Of a stretch of 64,000 nucleotides of DNA, positions 35,365-43,443 are shown piece after piece. The position numbers and the translations under genes are program-made. The stretch is from NCBI GenBank assembly GCA_937889595.1, contig CALAOR010000058.1, positions 16,530-80,529 of the forward strand, read 5' to 3'. The notes under the pieces were generated by a model. It worked only from the letters and a program-made list of their open reading frames with translations. It was not told where the DNA came from and searched no databases. Source of the stretch: an uncultured bacterium. Lineage in GTDB: Bacteria; Oederibacteriota; PGYV01; Palsa-1178. Every line of letters starts with the position of its first letter. The stretch's first letter is position 1.

Positions 35365-36447
35365 ATGAATAAGTTCGCGGATGTGGCAAAGAAAAGCGTC
35401 ATGAATATCAAGCCTTATGTGCCGGGAAAACCCATAGAAGAAGTGCAGCGTGAACACGGGATTAAGGACGTCATTAAACTTGCTTCCAATGAAAACCCGT
35501 TAGGGCCTTCCAAATTGGCTGTTAAAGCCATGGAGAAGAAATTAAGGTCCGTCAATCTCTATCCTGAAAGCGGCGCTTACTACTTAAGGCGCGCTCTCGC
35601 AAAACACCTTAAGATCAGGGAAAGCATGCTGGTATTCGGCAACGGTTCCAATGAGCTCCTGAACCTGATAGCCGAAGCTTTTGTCGAACCCGGGGATGAA
35701 GTGATGTTCTCGGCCCTGTCTTTTGTTGTTTACCCGATCGCCGCAGACACTGTCGGCGGCATTGCCATACAGATCCCGCACAAGGACTTCAGGCACGATA
35801 TTGACGGGTTTATAAAGCGCCTTTCCCATAAAACCAAGCTTGTATATTTATGCAACCCGAACAATCCGACGGGGACAATTATCACAAAGGAAGAATTTGA
35901 AAAGTTCATGTCCGCAGTCGGCCTGAAAACCATCGTGGCGCTTGATGAGGCGTATTTTGAATATGTGCAGGATAAGAACTATCCGGACGGGATTAAATAC
36001 CTGGCAAAATATCCCAATCTGGTTGTTTTGCGGACTTTTTCAAAAATATACGGGCTGGCCGGCATCAGGATAGGTTATGCGGCCGCAGACCCGGATATCA
36101 TAGAAATAATCGAACGCGTCCGTCCGCCTTTTAACGCGAATATGATCGCCCAGGCAGCCGGCGAAGCCGCGCTTCGGGACAGGGAACACTTAAAAAATAC
36201 GGTCAAGACAAACAATGAAGGAAAAAAATACCTGTGCTCGGAGTTTAAAAAACTGGGTATGGAATTTGTCCGGTCGCACGCGAATTTCATATTTGTGAAG
36301 TTTAAGGCGAATTCAAAGGTGGTCTTTGAGGCGCTGCTTAAGAAAGGCGTGATAATCAGGCCGCAGTTTGATTCGTTCGCGAGGATAACCATCGGGACGA
36401 TGGAAGAAAACAAAAAATTGGCAAAAGCCCTGAAAGCTGTATTATAG
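35365..36447 (+). CDS. Histidinol-phosphate/aromatic aminotransferase, second HisC-family copy
   Basis: 360 residues, PLP fold type I. Landmarks: KLASNENPLGPS, GNGSNELLNLIAEAF, LCNPNNPTGTII, ALDEAYFEY and PLP Lys227 in RTFSKIYGLAGIRIGYA. It heads an operon of aromatic amino-acid genes (aroF, tyrA, aroA), and HisC-family paralogues in such places usually transaminate phenylpyruvate, hydroxyphenylpyruvate or arogenate. I therefore infer an aromatic role, with HisC itself at 5937. The specificity cannot be proved from sequence. Confidence 0.88.
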   Translation: MNKFADVAKKSVMNIKPYVPGKPIEEVQREHGIKDVIKLASNENPLGPSKLAVKAMEKKLRSVNLYPESGAYYLRRALAKHLKIRESMLVFGNGSNELLNLIAEAFVEPGDEVMFSALSFVVYPIAADTVGGIAIQIPHKDFRHDIDGFIKRLSHKTKLVYLCNPNNPTGTIITKEEFEKFMSAVGLKTIVALDEAYFEYVQDKNYPDGIKYLAKYPNLVVLRTFSKIYGLAGIRIGYAAADPDIIEIIERVRPPFNANMIAQAAGEAALRDREHLKNTVKTNNEGKKYLCSEFKKLGMEFVRSHANFIFVKFKANSKVVFEALLKKGVIIRPQFDSFARITIGTMEENKKLAKALKAVL

Positions 36448-36489
36448 CAGGGATAAATTATTGATCAATAAAAACACGGAGGTTTGGAA

Positions 36490-37503
36490 ATGATCATTGT
36501 GATGAAGCCGAAAGCGTCAAAAAAGCAGGTGGACCATGTGTGCGCGAAGATCAAGGAATATAAACTCCTGCCGCATATTTCAAAAGGCAAGGAAACCACG
36601 ATCATCGGGATCATAGGCGATGAACGCATACTCCAGGGTGTCCCTTTTGAGGGGTTTTCCGGCGTTGAGAAAGTAATGCAGATATTAAAACCGTATAAAC
36701 TTGCCAGCCGTGATTTCAAGAAAGAAAATTCAATTGTCAAATGCGGCAACGTTGAATTCGGCGGCGTAAAAGTTGTCATGATAGCCGGTCCGTGCTCGGT
36801 TGAGAACCGCAAGCAGATCTTAACCACGGCAAAAGCCATAAAAGAAGCCGGCGCGCACATGCTGCGCGGGGGCGCTTTCAAGCCGAGGACCTCGCCCTAT
36901 GCTTTTCAGGGGCTTGGGGAAGAAGGCTTAAAAATGCTTGCCGAGGCCAGGGATACGTACGGCCTGCCTGTTGTCACCGAGGTGCTTGATACAAGGCATG
37001 TGGCGCTTATCAATAAATACGCGGATATGTTCCAGATAGGCGCAAGAAATATGCAGAATTTTGAGCTTTTAAAGGAAGTCGGCAAAACGCAAAAACCCGT
37101 GCTTTTAAAAAGGGGTATGATGTCGACTGTGGCGGAGTGGCTGATGTCGGCCGAGTACATACTCGCGAACGGGAACATGAACGTTGTCATGTGTGAACGC
37201 GGCATCAGGACCTTTGAAACTGCCACAAGAAATACGCTGGATCTATCCTCGGTGCCTTTGGTCAAAGGCCTGACGCATCTGCCGGTCGCGGTTGACCCGA
37301 CCCACGGTACAGGCAAAAAATCGCTTATCATGCCCATGTCAAGGGCGGCTGTCGCGGCAGGCGCCGACGCAGTGCTCATAGAAGTTCACCCTAACCCCGA
37401 GGAAGCGTTGTCCGACGGCGACCAGTCGCTGGTACCCGCGGAATACAGGGAACTGGTGAAAGAGACTGAGAAGATAGCAAAAGCCGTCGGAAGGACGATA
37501 TAA
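36490..37503 (+). CDS. aroF: 3-deoxy-7-phosphoheptulonate synthase (DAHP synthase), AroA-beta type
   Basis: 337 residues from ATG 36490, with GGAGG 8 bases upstream. Condenses PEP and erythrose 4-phosphate, the entry to the shikimate pathway. Residues 1-70 are an N-terminal ferredoxin-like regulatory domain (MIIVMKPKASKKQVDHVCAKI) as in Thermotoga DAHP synthase, which carries Tyr/Phe feedback. The barrel follows: IAGPCSVENRKQI, RGGAFKPRTSPYAFQGLGEEGL, QIGARNMQNFELLKEVGKT, VDPTHGTGKKSL and EVHPNPEEALSDGDQSL. Confidence 0.94.
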   Translation: MIIVMKPKASKKQVDHVCAKIKEYKLLPHISKGKETTIIGIIGDERILQGVPFEGFSGVEKVMQILKPYKLASRDFKKENSIVKCGNVEFGGVKVVMIAGPCSVENRKQILTTAKAIKEAGAHMLRGGAFKPRTSPYAFQGLGEEGLKMLAEARDTYGLPVVTEVLDTRHVALINKYADMFQIGARNMQNFELLKEVGKTQKPVLLKRGMMSTVAEWLMSAEYILANGNMNVVMCERGIRTFETATRNTLDLSSVPLVKGLTHLPVAVDPTHGTGKKSLIMPMSRAAVAAGADAVLIEVHPNPEEALSDGDQSLVPAEYRELVKETEKIAKAVGRTI

Positions 37504-37516
37504 AGAATGGAGTTTT

Positions 37517-38368
37517 ATGAAAATGATGTTTAAAAAAGTGACCATAGTCGGCATGGGGTTGATGGGCGGAAGTTTGGGGCTGTCCCTGCTTGACAAAAAG
37601 ATAGCGGAGCGCGTAACCGGGCTCGGACGGAACTTAAAGCGGCTCCATATTGCCAAATCAAAGGGCGCGGCAACGGACGTAACCACGGATCATAAAACCG
37701 GCATAACAGGCGCCGGACTGGTTGTCATATCGCTTCCCGTTATGATGATACCGCAGGCCTTTATGGATATTAAACCGTATCTTTCAAAGAATACCATAGT
37801 GACGGATATGGGCAGCGTTAAGGGCGCCATAGCGGATAAGATCGGGCTTTTTGACACTGGCCGGAATTTTGTGGGGTCGCACCCCATGGTCGGTTCGGAA
37901 AAAGCCGGCATTGAGAACATGAAAGAGGGGCTTTATGACAAAGGCGCCTGCATAGTGACGCCCGGCGCGCAGACGGATAAAAAAAAGGCAGCCGCGGTTA
38001 TAAGGCTGTGGAAAACGCTCGGCATGCGCGTGAGCACCATGACGCCTTTGGAACACGACAAGTGCATTGCCGGGATCAGTCATTTTCCGCACCTGGCCGC
38101 ATTTGCCATGGTAGTATCGCATGAAAAAGAAATACTTGAGAATAAAGACATCATAGGCCCGGGATTTAAGGATGCAACCAGGATCGCCGCTTCAAATGAG
38201 GCGCTGTGGGCGGAAATAATCCTGATGAACAAAGCCGAGATACTGAGGAACGTGGACGCGTATGTAAAGCAGCTTGCTTTTCTTTCCTATATGATAGATA
38301 AAAGCAAAATTTCAGATCTGAAGGAATATATTAAAAAGTCAAGGATCTTAAGGGAGTCAATTAAATGA
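37517..38368 (+). CDS. tyrA: Prephenate/arogenate dehydrogenase
   Basis: 283 residues. Rossmann fold start VTIVGMGLMGGSLGLSL, GSHPMVGSEKAGIENM catalytic region, and the histidine in ISHFPHLAAFAMV. Oxidative decarboxylation of prephenate or arogenate to the tyrosine precursor, with NAD(P). No ACT or chorismate-mutase domain is fused, so chorismate mutase must be separate. Overlaps aroA by four bases. Confidence 0.93.
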   Translation: MKMMFKKVTIVGMGLMGGSLGLSLLDKKIAERVTGLGRNLKRLHIAKSKGAATDVTTDHKTGITGAGLVVISLPVMMIPQAFMDIKPYLSKNTIVTDMGSVKGAIADKIGLFDTGRNFVGSHPMVGSEKAGIENMKEGLYDKGACIVTPGAQTDKKKAAAVIRLWKTLGMRVSTMTPLEHDKCIAGISHFPHLAAFAMVVSHEKEILENKDIIGPGFKDATRIAASNEALWAEIILMNKAEILRNVDAYVKQLAFLSYMIDKSKISDLKEYIKKSRILRESIK

Positions 38369-39654
38369 AAAAGATGCATGTAGGACCTGCGAAAAACTGC
38401 AGGAAAACAGTAATTGTACAGGGCGACAAGTCAATATCACACAGGGCCATAATTATGGGAAGCATGGCCCATGGCACTACCGTGGTAACAAATTTTCTGG
38501 AAGCCGAAGACACATTAAACACAATAAAAGTTTACCGTGCGCTCGGCGTTAAAATAGAGAAGATAAAGGATAAGTATTACGTTTACGGCAGGGGCGCCGG
38601 GTCCTTAAGGCAGTCACACGAGACTTTGGATGTCGGCAATTCAGGCACCAACATAAGGCTGACCACGGGCGTTCTCGCCGCTAAAAATTTCACCTCAATA
38701 ATTACAGGTGACTCCCAGATAGTAAAAAGGCCCATGACCAGGGTTATGGAACCGCTTGCTCTCATGGGCGCGAAGTTTGAAAGCAACCAGGGCAAAGCCC
38801 CGATCATCATACACGGAGGCACGCTTAAGGGCATAGATTATAAAATGCCCATGGCAAGCGCGCAGGTAAAATCAGCTGTGCTGCTGGCGGCACTCGGCGC
38901 CAGGGGAAAGACCGTCATAAAAGAACCCGTGGTATCGCGCGACCATACCGAGCGTATGCTGGAGTATTTCGGCGCCCCCATCACCCGGTCAAAGGGGATA
39001 ATAACCATAAAACCGGGGAAAGAAATGAAGGCAAAGCCCGTGTTCGTGCCGGGCGACATATCATCGGCGGCTTATTTTATTATAGCCGGGCTTATGATGA
39101 AAAATTCCATAATAAAGGTCAGGAATGTGGGCCTGAACCCGACACGCACCGGGCTCATAGAAGTCATGAAAAAAATGGGCGGCAGGATCAGGGTCACCGG
39201 ATTGAAAAATAAAAATAACGAGCCTGTCGGTGATATCATAGCCGTAACATCAAAGCTTAAAGGCATAACCATAGGCGGCGCCATGATACCGAAGCTTATC
39301 GATGAGATACCTGTCATAGCTGTTGCCGCGGCATTCGCAACGGGCAGGACGATAATCCGCGACGCGAAAGAACTGCGGTACAAGGAAACGGACAGGATAG
39401 AGACCATAATAAAGAATTTAAAGAGGATAGGCATCAAAGTGGATGAGGCGCCGGACGGCATGGTCATATACGGGAACAACGGCTCGCCTTTCAAGTACGC
39501 GGACATAGATTCATTCTCGGACCACAGGATCGCCATGGCGTTTTCCGTTGCCGCCTTGTCCGGTGAAAACGGGCTTTTGATAAAAGACGTGGAGTGCGTG
39601 AACACTTCTTTTCCGGATTTTTTCGACATAATGAAGAAAATATCGGTGAAATAA
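38365..39654 (+). CDS. aroA: 5-enolpyruvylshikimate-3-phosphate synthase
   Basis: 429 residues. Transfers the enolpyruvyl group of PEP to shikimate 3-phosphate. Typical segments: GDKSISHRAIIMGSMAHG (19-36), DVGNSGTNIRLTTGVLA (about 88-104), KRPMTRVMEPL, PGDISSAAYFIIAG, LRYKETDRIETI and FSDHRIAMAFSVAAL. GNSGTNIRL resembles the Bacillus-like class II loop, with Asn where Thr is usual. Overlaps both tyrA and plsC by 1-4 bases. Confidence 0.95.
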   Translation: MKKMHVGPAKNCRKTVIVQGDKSISHRAIIMGSMAHGTTVVTNFLEAEDTLNTIKVYRALGVKIEKIKDKYYVYGRGAGSLRQSHETLDVGNSGTNIRLTTGVLAAKNFTSIITGDSQIVKRPMTRVMEPLALMGAKFESNQGKAPIIIHGGTLKGIDYKMPMASAQVKSAVLLAALGARGKTVIKEPVVSRDHTERMLEYFGAPITRSKGIITIKPGKEMKAKPVFVPGDISSAAYFIIAGLMMKNSIIKVRNVGLNPTRTGLIEVMKKMGGRIRVTGLKNKNNEPVGDIIAVTSKLKGITIGGAMIPKLIDEIPVIAVAAAFATGRTIIRDAKELRYKETDRIETIIKNLKRIGIKVDEAPDGMVIYGNNGSPFKYADIDSFSDHRIAMAFSVAALSGENGLLIKDVECVNTSFPDFFDIMKKISVK

Positions 39655-40337
39655 TGAAGCTTGTGGAAAAAATAGACCTGTTTTTCTTTGTCGTAGTGCA
39701 TAATTTTTCCAAGTTGTTCATGTGGATATTTTTCAGGCTGGTTTATTTTACCGAGATAATCGACTCGAAAAACGTCCCGTCAACCGGCGGCTTTATCGCG
39801 GCCCTGAATCATTCAAGTTTTTTTGACCCGCCGCTCATCGGGATATCCACGTGGCGCAGGATGTTCCGTTTCATGGCGCGCGACACGCTGTTCAGGTTCC
39901 CCGTGTGGGGGTCGCTCCTTCATTATCTCGGGGCCATACCGATAAAACGGGCGTCAGTTGACAGGAATGCGTGGGACAAGGTCATATCCACCGTGCAATC
40001 CGGGCATATAGTGAGCCTTTTTCCGGAAGGAACCAGGACACTGGACGGGGAGATACATGAAGGCAAGGCGGGAACAGGCATGCTTGTTTACAAATCAAAG
40101 TGCCGTGTAATACCCGTATACATAAACGGGAGCTTTAAGGCATGGAAAAAAGCAAGCCTGTTGCCGCTGCCGTTTATAAAGATGGACCTGATCTTCGGCG
40201 AGCCGCTGTCGTTTGAAGAGCAGTTCAAAAAGGAAGAAAAAAAGGAAACGTACATAGAGATAACCGCGATAATAATGGCTGAAATAAAAAAGCTGAAGGA
40301 AAAATATCTGTTAACGCACGGAAAAAAAATAAAATGA
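39654..40337 (+). CDS. plsC: 1-acyl-sn-glycerol-3-phosphate acyltransferase
   Basis: 227 residues from ATG 39654, which overlaps the aroA stop (TAATG); a longer in-frame start inside aroA is less likely. Membrane-bound acyltransferase making phosphatidic acid. Block I NHSSFFDPP contains the catalytic HX4D (His53, Asp58), and block III FPEGTRT (about 122-128) is present. N-terminal residues 8-30 are hydrophobic. In many bacteria cmk lies between aroA and plsC in this cluster; here it is missing. Confidence 0.92.
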   Translation: MKLVEKIDLFFFVVVHNFSKLFMWIFFRLVYFTEIIDSKNVPSTGGFIAALNHSSFFDPPLIGISTWRRMFRFMARDTLFRFPVWGSLLHYLGAIPIKRASVDRNAWDKVISTVQSGHIVSLFPEGTRTLDGEIHEGKAGTGMLVYKSKCRVIPVYINGSFKAWKKASLLPLPFIKMDLIFGEPLSFEEQFKKEEKKETYIEITAIIMAEIKKLKEKYLLTHGKKIK

Positions 40338-41200
40338 AAGTGTCGCTGGCTGAAGGCTCGGGTTTTTGTTTCGGGGTGGAGAGGGCCATGGATATGGCGT
40401 ATAAATACGCCAAAGAAAAAAAAGGGAAGGAACTTTATTCTTTCCATGAAATAATCCACAACCCGCAGGAAGTTTTAAGGCTGGAAAAAGCCGGGGCAAA
40501 GCACGTGGATTCGATTGCCGCTGTTAAGAAGGGCTCTTCGGTCATTGTCAGCACGCACGGTATCACGCAAAAAGAGGAAGAGCTGTTGCGTGATAAATGC
40601 GCAAGCGTGCTTGACACCACGTGCCCGTATGTAAAGAAAATACACCGGATAGTGAAAAAGCTGACAGCCGAGAATTACAGGGTCGTCATAGCGGGCGACG
40701 CCGAGCACCTTGAGGTAAAAAGCATACTCGGTTACACGGCGGGCAACGGCGTCGTGGTAAGCTCGGTAAAAGAGATAAACAGCCTGGACATGAAGGAAAA
40801 AACAGGGATTGTTTCGCAGACGACGCAGAATGCCGGGACATATAATGCAATAATAAACGGCATACTTGAAAAGGCTTTTTTAAACAGGTGTGCCGAGGTG
40901 CGCGTTTTTAATACCATATGCGACGCGACAAAGAACAGGCAGAAAGCCACTTTGGAGCTCGCGAAAAAGTCGGATATCATGGTCATAGTGGGCGGGAAGA
41001 ACAGCGCAAATACCAGGAGGCTGTTTGAAATAAGCGCCGGAATACTTAAAGATGTGTACCATGTGGAAGGCGCAAAAGAACTGAAAAAAAGCTGGTTTAA
41101 GGGAAAGAAAAGCGCCGGGGTCAGCGCGGGAGCATCCACGCCGGCCGGTTTGATAGATGAAGTTGTAATGAAAATCAGGAAAATTGGAGACGACAAATGA
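40334..41200 (+). CDS. ispH: 4-hydroxy-3-methylbut-2-enyl diphosphate reductase
   Basis: 288 residues. Last step of the MEP isoprenoid pathway, an iron-sulfur enzyme forming IPP and DMAPP. The three cluster cysteines are Cys12 (GSGFCFGVERA), Cys97 (TTCPYVKKIH) and Cys196 (ICDATKNRQ). The catalytic loop TQTTQN-like segment is SQTTQNAGTYN, and GGKNSANTRRL and SAGASTPAGLIDEV are present. The order ispH-rpsA is widely conserved. Overlaps plsC and rpsA by four bases each. Confidence 0.96.
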   Translation: MKVSLAEGSGFCFGVERAMDMAYKYAKEKKGKELYSFHEIIHNPQEVLRLEKAGAKHVDSIAAVKKGSSVIVSTHGITQKEEELLRDKCASVLDTTCPYVKKIHRIVKKLTAENYRVVIAGDAEHLEVKSILGYTAGNGVVVSSVKEINSLDMKEKTGIVSQTTQNAGTYNAIINGILEKAFLNRCAEVRVFNTICDATKNRQKATLELAKKSDIMVIVGGKNSANTRRLFEISAGILKDVYHVEGAKELKKSWFKGKKSAGVSAGASTPAGLIDEVVMKIRKIGDDK

Positions 41201-42804
41201 TCAGAGACGGCATGATAATAAAAGGAAAAGTACTGCGCAAGAGCGACGGGGACATATTTGTAAATATTAATTACAAGTCGGAAGGGGTCATACCGAAAGA
41301 GGAAACCTCCAAATACGCCTATTACGATTCTATAAGCGAGGGCGATGACATAGATGTCCATGTAAAAAGGATGGAAACACAGGACGGCTTTGTGCTGCTT
41401 TCCAAAATAATCGCGGATAAGAAGATAGTGTTTGGAAAAGTAAAGAACGCGTTCAAGGACGGCGGTTTCATAGAAGGATCCGTCACCAAGGCGGTCAAAG
41501 GCGGTTTTATAATAGATTTTGGGGCAAATGTCACTGCTTTTCTTCCCATGTCGCATTCAAAAGCGTACGGGGAGGATATCGTGGGAAAAAAACTGCCGCT
41601 TAAGATCATACAGCTTGACGAGGAGAAAAGGAACGTGGTTGTCTCATATAAGGAATACATGACCGAAAAGGAAAAAACCGAAAGTGAGACTGTGGCGAGG
41701 GTTTATGCGTTAAATGAAAAAACAACCGTCACGGTGGCACAGGTGCTGCCTGACGGGATAGAAGTTGAAAAAGAGTCGATAAAAGCATTCATACCTTTCG
41801 CGGAGCTTTCATGGAAAACCGGGTCAAGCCCGGAAGAGGAAGGCTTCAAGGAAGGAGAGACCCTGGACGTGCTGGTTGTTTCCAATGAAAAAGGCAGGGT
41901 GGTCTTAAGCGCAAAGAGGCTCAGGGAGAACCCGTTCAAGTCGTTTATGGATAATTACAAGCCCGGCGACAGGCTTGATGTCCGCGTTAATGAAATATTC
42001 CCGGAAGGCATGACCGTATCCGTAAGTGACGGCCTGGAAGGGTTTGTCCCGGCCGGGGAGTTTTCATACTTCCGCAGGATAAAGGACGCGTCAGCCGTGT
42101 ATAAAAAAGGAGATCCGCTCAAGGCGTGCGTCCTGAAAATCGACGAGGCAAAGAACAGGGTCATACTCAGCGTAAAACGCCTGGAAAAGAACCCGTGGAA
42201 CTCGATGGAAGAGCGGTATCCGGTAGGGTCCAGGGTTTTCGGGATAGTCAGGACCCTGGTTGAAGGCGAAGGGGCCGTGATAGAACTTGAAGAAAATATT
42301 GACGCTTTTCTGCACGCGTCAAACATATCCTGGAACCCTTTTAGCAGCCTGTCCGAGGTGCTGGTTACCGGAGAGAAAAAGGAACTGAAGATAATGGAAG
42401 TTGACAAGTCAAAATACACGATAATGCTCGGCTTAAAGCAGCTGCATGCATCGCCGTGGGCGCTTTTTACATCCAGGTTCAAGGAAGGCGCGTATATTGA
42501 CGCGAAAATAACCGAGATCGACGACAATTCGGTGACTGTCCTTCTGGCCGAGGGCGTGACCTCGAAGATAGGCATCCGGAACAAGGCAAAGCTGAGGAAT
42601 CAAAAAGGCGACGTAATAAAAGTAAAGATCAACAAGATCGAAAAAGACGCGAAAAAAGTAATGCTCCTGGCCAAGGACCTGGAAGCCACGGAGGAACAAA
42701 AACAGATAGACGACTACATGAAATCCCACGACCATAATACTTTCAAGCTCAATGATATAATTAATTTTGGAAATGTGAACAAGGAGGATGAAAATGCCAA
42801 ATAA
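41197..42804 (+). CDS. rpsA: 30S ribosomal protein S1
   Basis: 535 residues with about six S1-type OB-fold repeats, each with a GFIIDFGANVTAFLP-like core (for example residues 8-72, 86-155, 165-235, 250-325, 335-410, 425-500). Repeats 2 to 5 are clearest (VVLSAKRLRENPF, VILSVKRLEKNPWNS, IMLGLKQLHASPWA). Binds mRNA at the ribosome. The acidic, weakly conserved first and last repeats suggest ribosome and translation-initiation contacts. Ends inside the rex start. Confidence 0.92.
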   Translation: MIRDGMIIKGKVLRKSDGDIFVNINYKSEGVIPKEETSKYAYYDSISEGDDIDVHVKRMETQDGFVLLSKIIADKKIVFGKVKNAFKDGGFIEGSVTKAVKGGFIIDFGANVTAFLPMSHSKAYGEDIVGKKLPLKIIQLDEEKRNVVVSYKEYMTEKEKTESETVARVYALNEKTTVTVAQVLPDGIEVEKESIKAFIPFAELSWKTGSSPEEEGFKEGETLDVLVVSNEKGRVVLSAKRLRENPFKSFMDNYKPGDRLDVRVNEIFPEGMTVSVSDGLEGFVPAGEFSYFRRIKDASAVYKKGDPLKACVLKIDEAKNRVILSVKRLEKNPWNSMEERYPVGSRVFGIVRTLVEGEGAVIELEENIDAFLHASNISWNPFSSLSEVLVTGEKKELKIMEVDKSKYTIMLGLKQLHASPWALFTSRFKEGAYIDAKITEIDDNSVTVLLAEGVTSKIGIRNKAKLRNQKGDVIKVKINKIEKDAKKVMLLAKDLEATEEQKQIDDYMKSHDHNTFKLNDIINFGNVNKEDENAK

Positions 42805-43426
42805 TAGGATACCCCTGCCTACCGTAAACAGGTTGTCACTGTATTTGAAATGTTTTTCCGAACTTGCTTCATCCGGCACCGAGTATGCTTCATCGGACCA
42901 GATCGCCCGGAGCATCGGGCTGAACCCGGCGCAGGTCAGGAAGGACCTCGCGTATTTCGGGAAGTTCGGCCGCCGCGGCTTCGGTTATCATGTCGAGCAG
43001 CTCAAAGAACACATATCAAAGATACTCGGCACGCACAAACAGTGGCGACTCGCCGTGGTGGGCACGGGCAACCTGGGCCGCGCCCTTTTGATGTACCCGG
43101 GCTTCCAGGCAAGGGGGTTCAAGATAATCGCGGGTTTTGACGTGGACCCGGCAAAAGTCGGATGGGAACTGGACGGCGCGAGGATATATCACATGGATGA
43201 GATCGAGAAGGTAATAAAAAAGGAAAAAATAGACATAGTTGTCATCACAACCCCGAAAGATTCGCTCGATGCGGTCATGGCAAGGCTTAAGGAAACGGAC
43301 ATAAAAGGCGTGTTGAATTTCGCGGGAAAGCATTTAAAGGATGAAAAAATCATTGTAAGAAATGTGGATGTGGCGCTGGAACTCGAACAGCTCACTTTTT
43401 TCCTCACAAATAAAAATATAGAATGA
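42794..43426 (+). CDS. rex: Redox-sensing transcriptional repressor Rex
   Basis: 210 residues from ATG 42794, since AAGGAGG (42781-42787) is 6 bases upstream; the ATG at 42788 is too close. N-terminal winged helix (LPTVNRLSLYLKCFSELASSG, IARSIGLNPAQVRKDLAYFGKFGRRGFGY) and a Rossmann domain (WRLAVVGTGNLGRALLMYPGF) with the NAD(H) site; C-terminal domain-swap helix. Rex binds DNA when the NADH/NAD ratio is low. It overlaps rpsA by 11 bases and ends the operon whose promoter carries a Rex-like palindrome. Confidence 0.95.
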   Translation: MPNNRIPLPTVNRLSLYLKCFSELASSGTEYASSDQIARSIGLNPAQVRKDLAYFGKFGRRGFGYHVEQLKEHISKILGTHKQWRLAVVGTGNLGRALLMYPGFQARGFKIIAGFDVDPAKVGWELDGARIYHMDEIEKVIKKEKIDIVVITTPKDSLDAVMARLKETDIKGVLNFAGKHLKDEKIIVRNVDVALELEQLTFFLTNKNIE

Positions 43427-43443
43427 ACAACGGGAGATAACAA

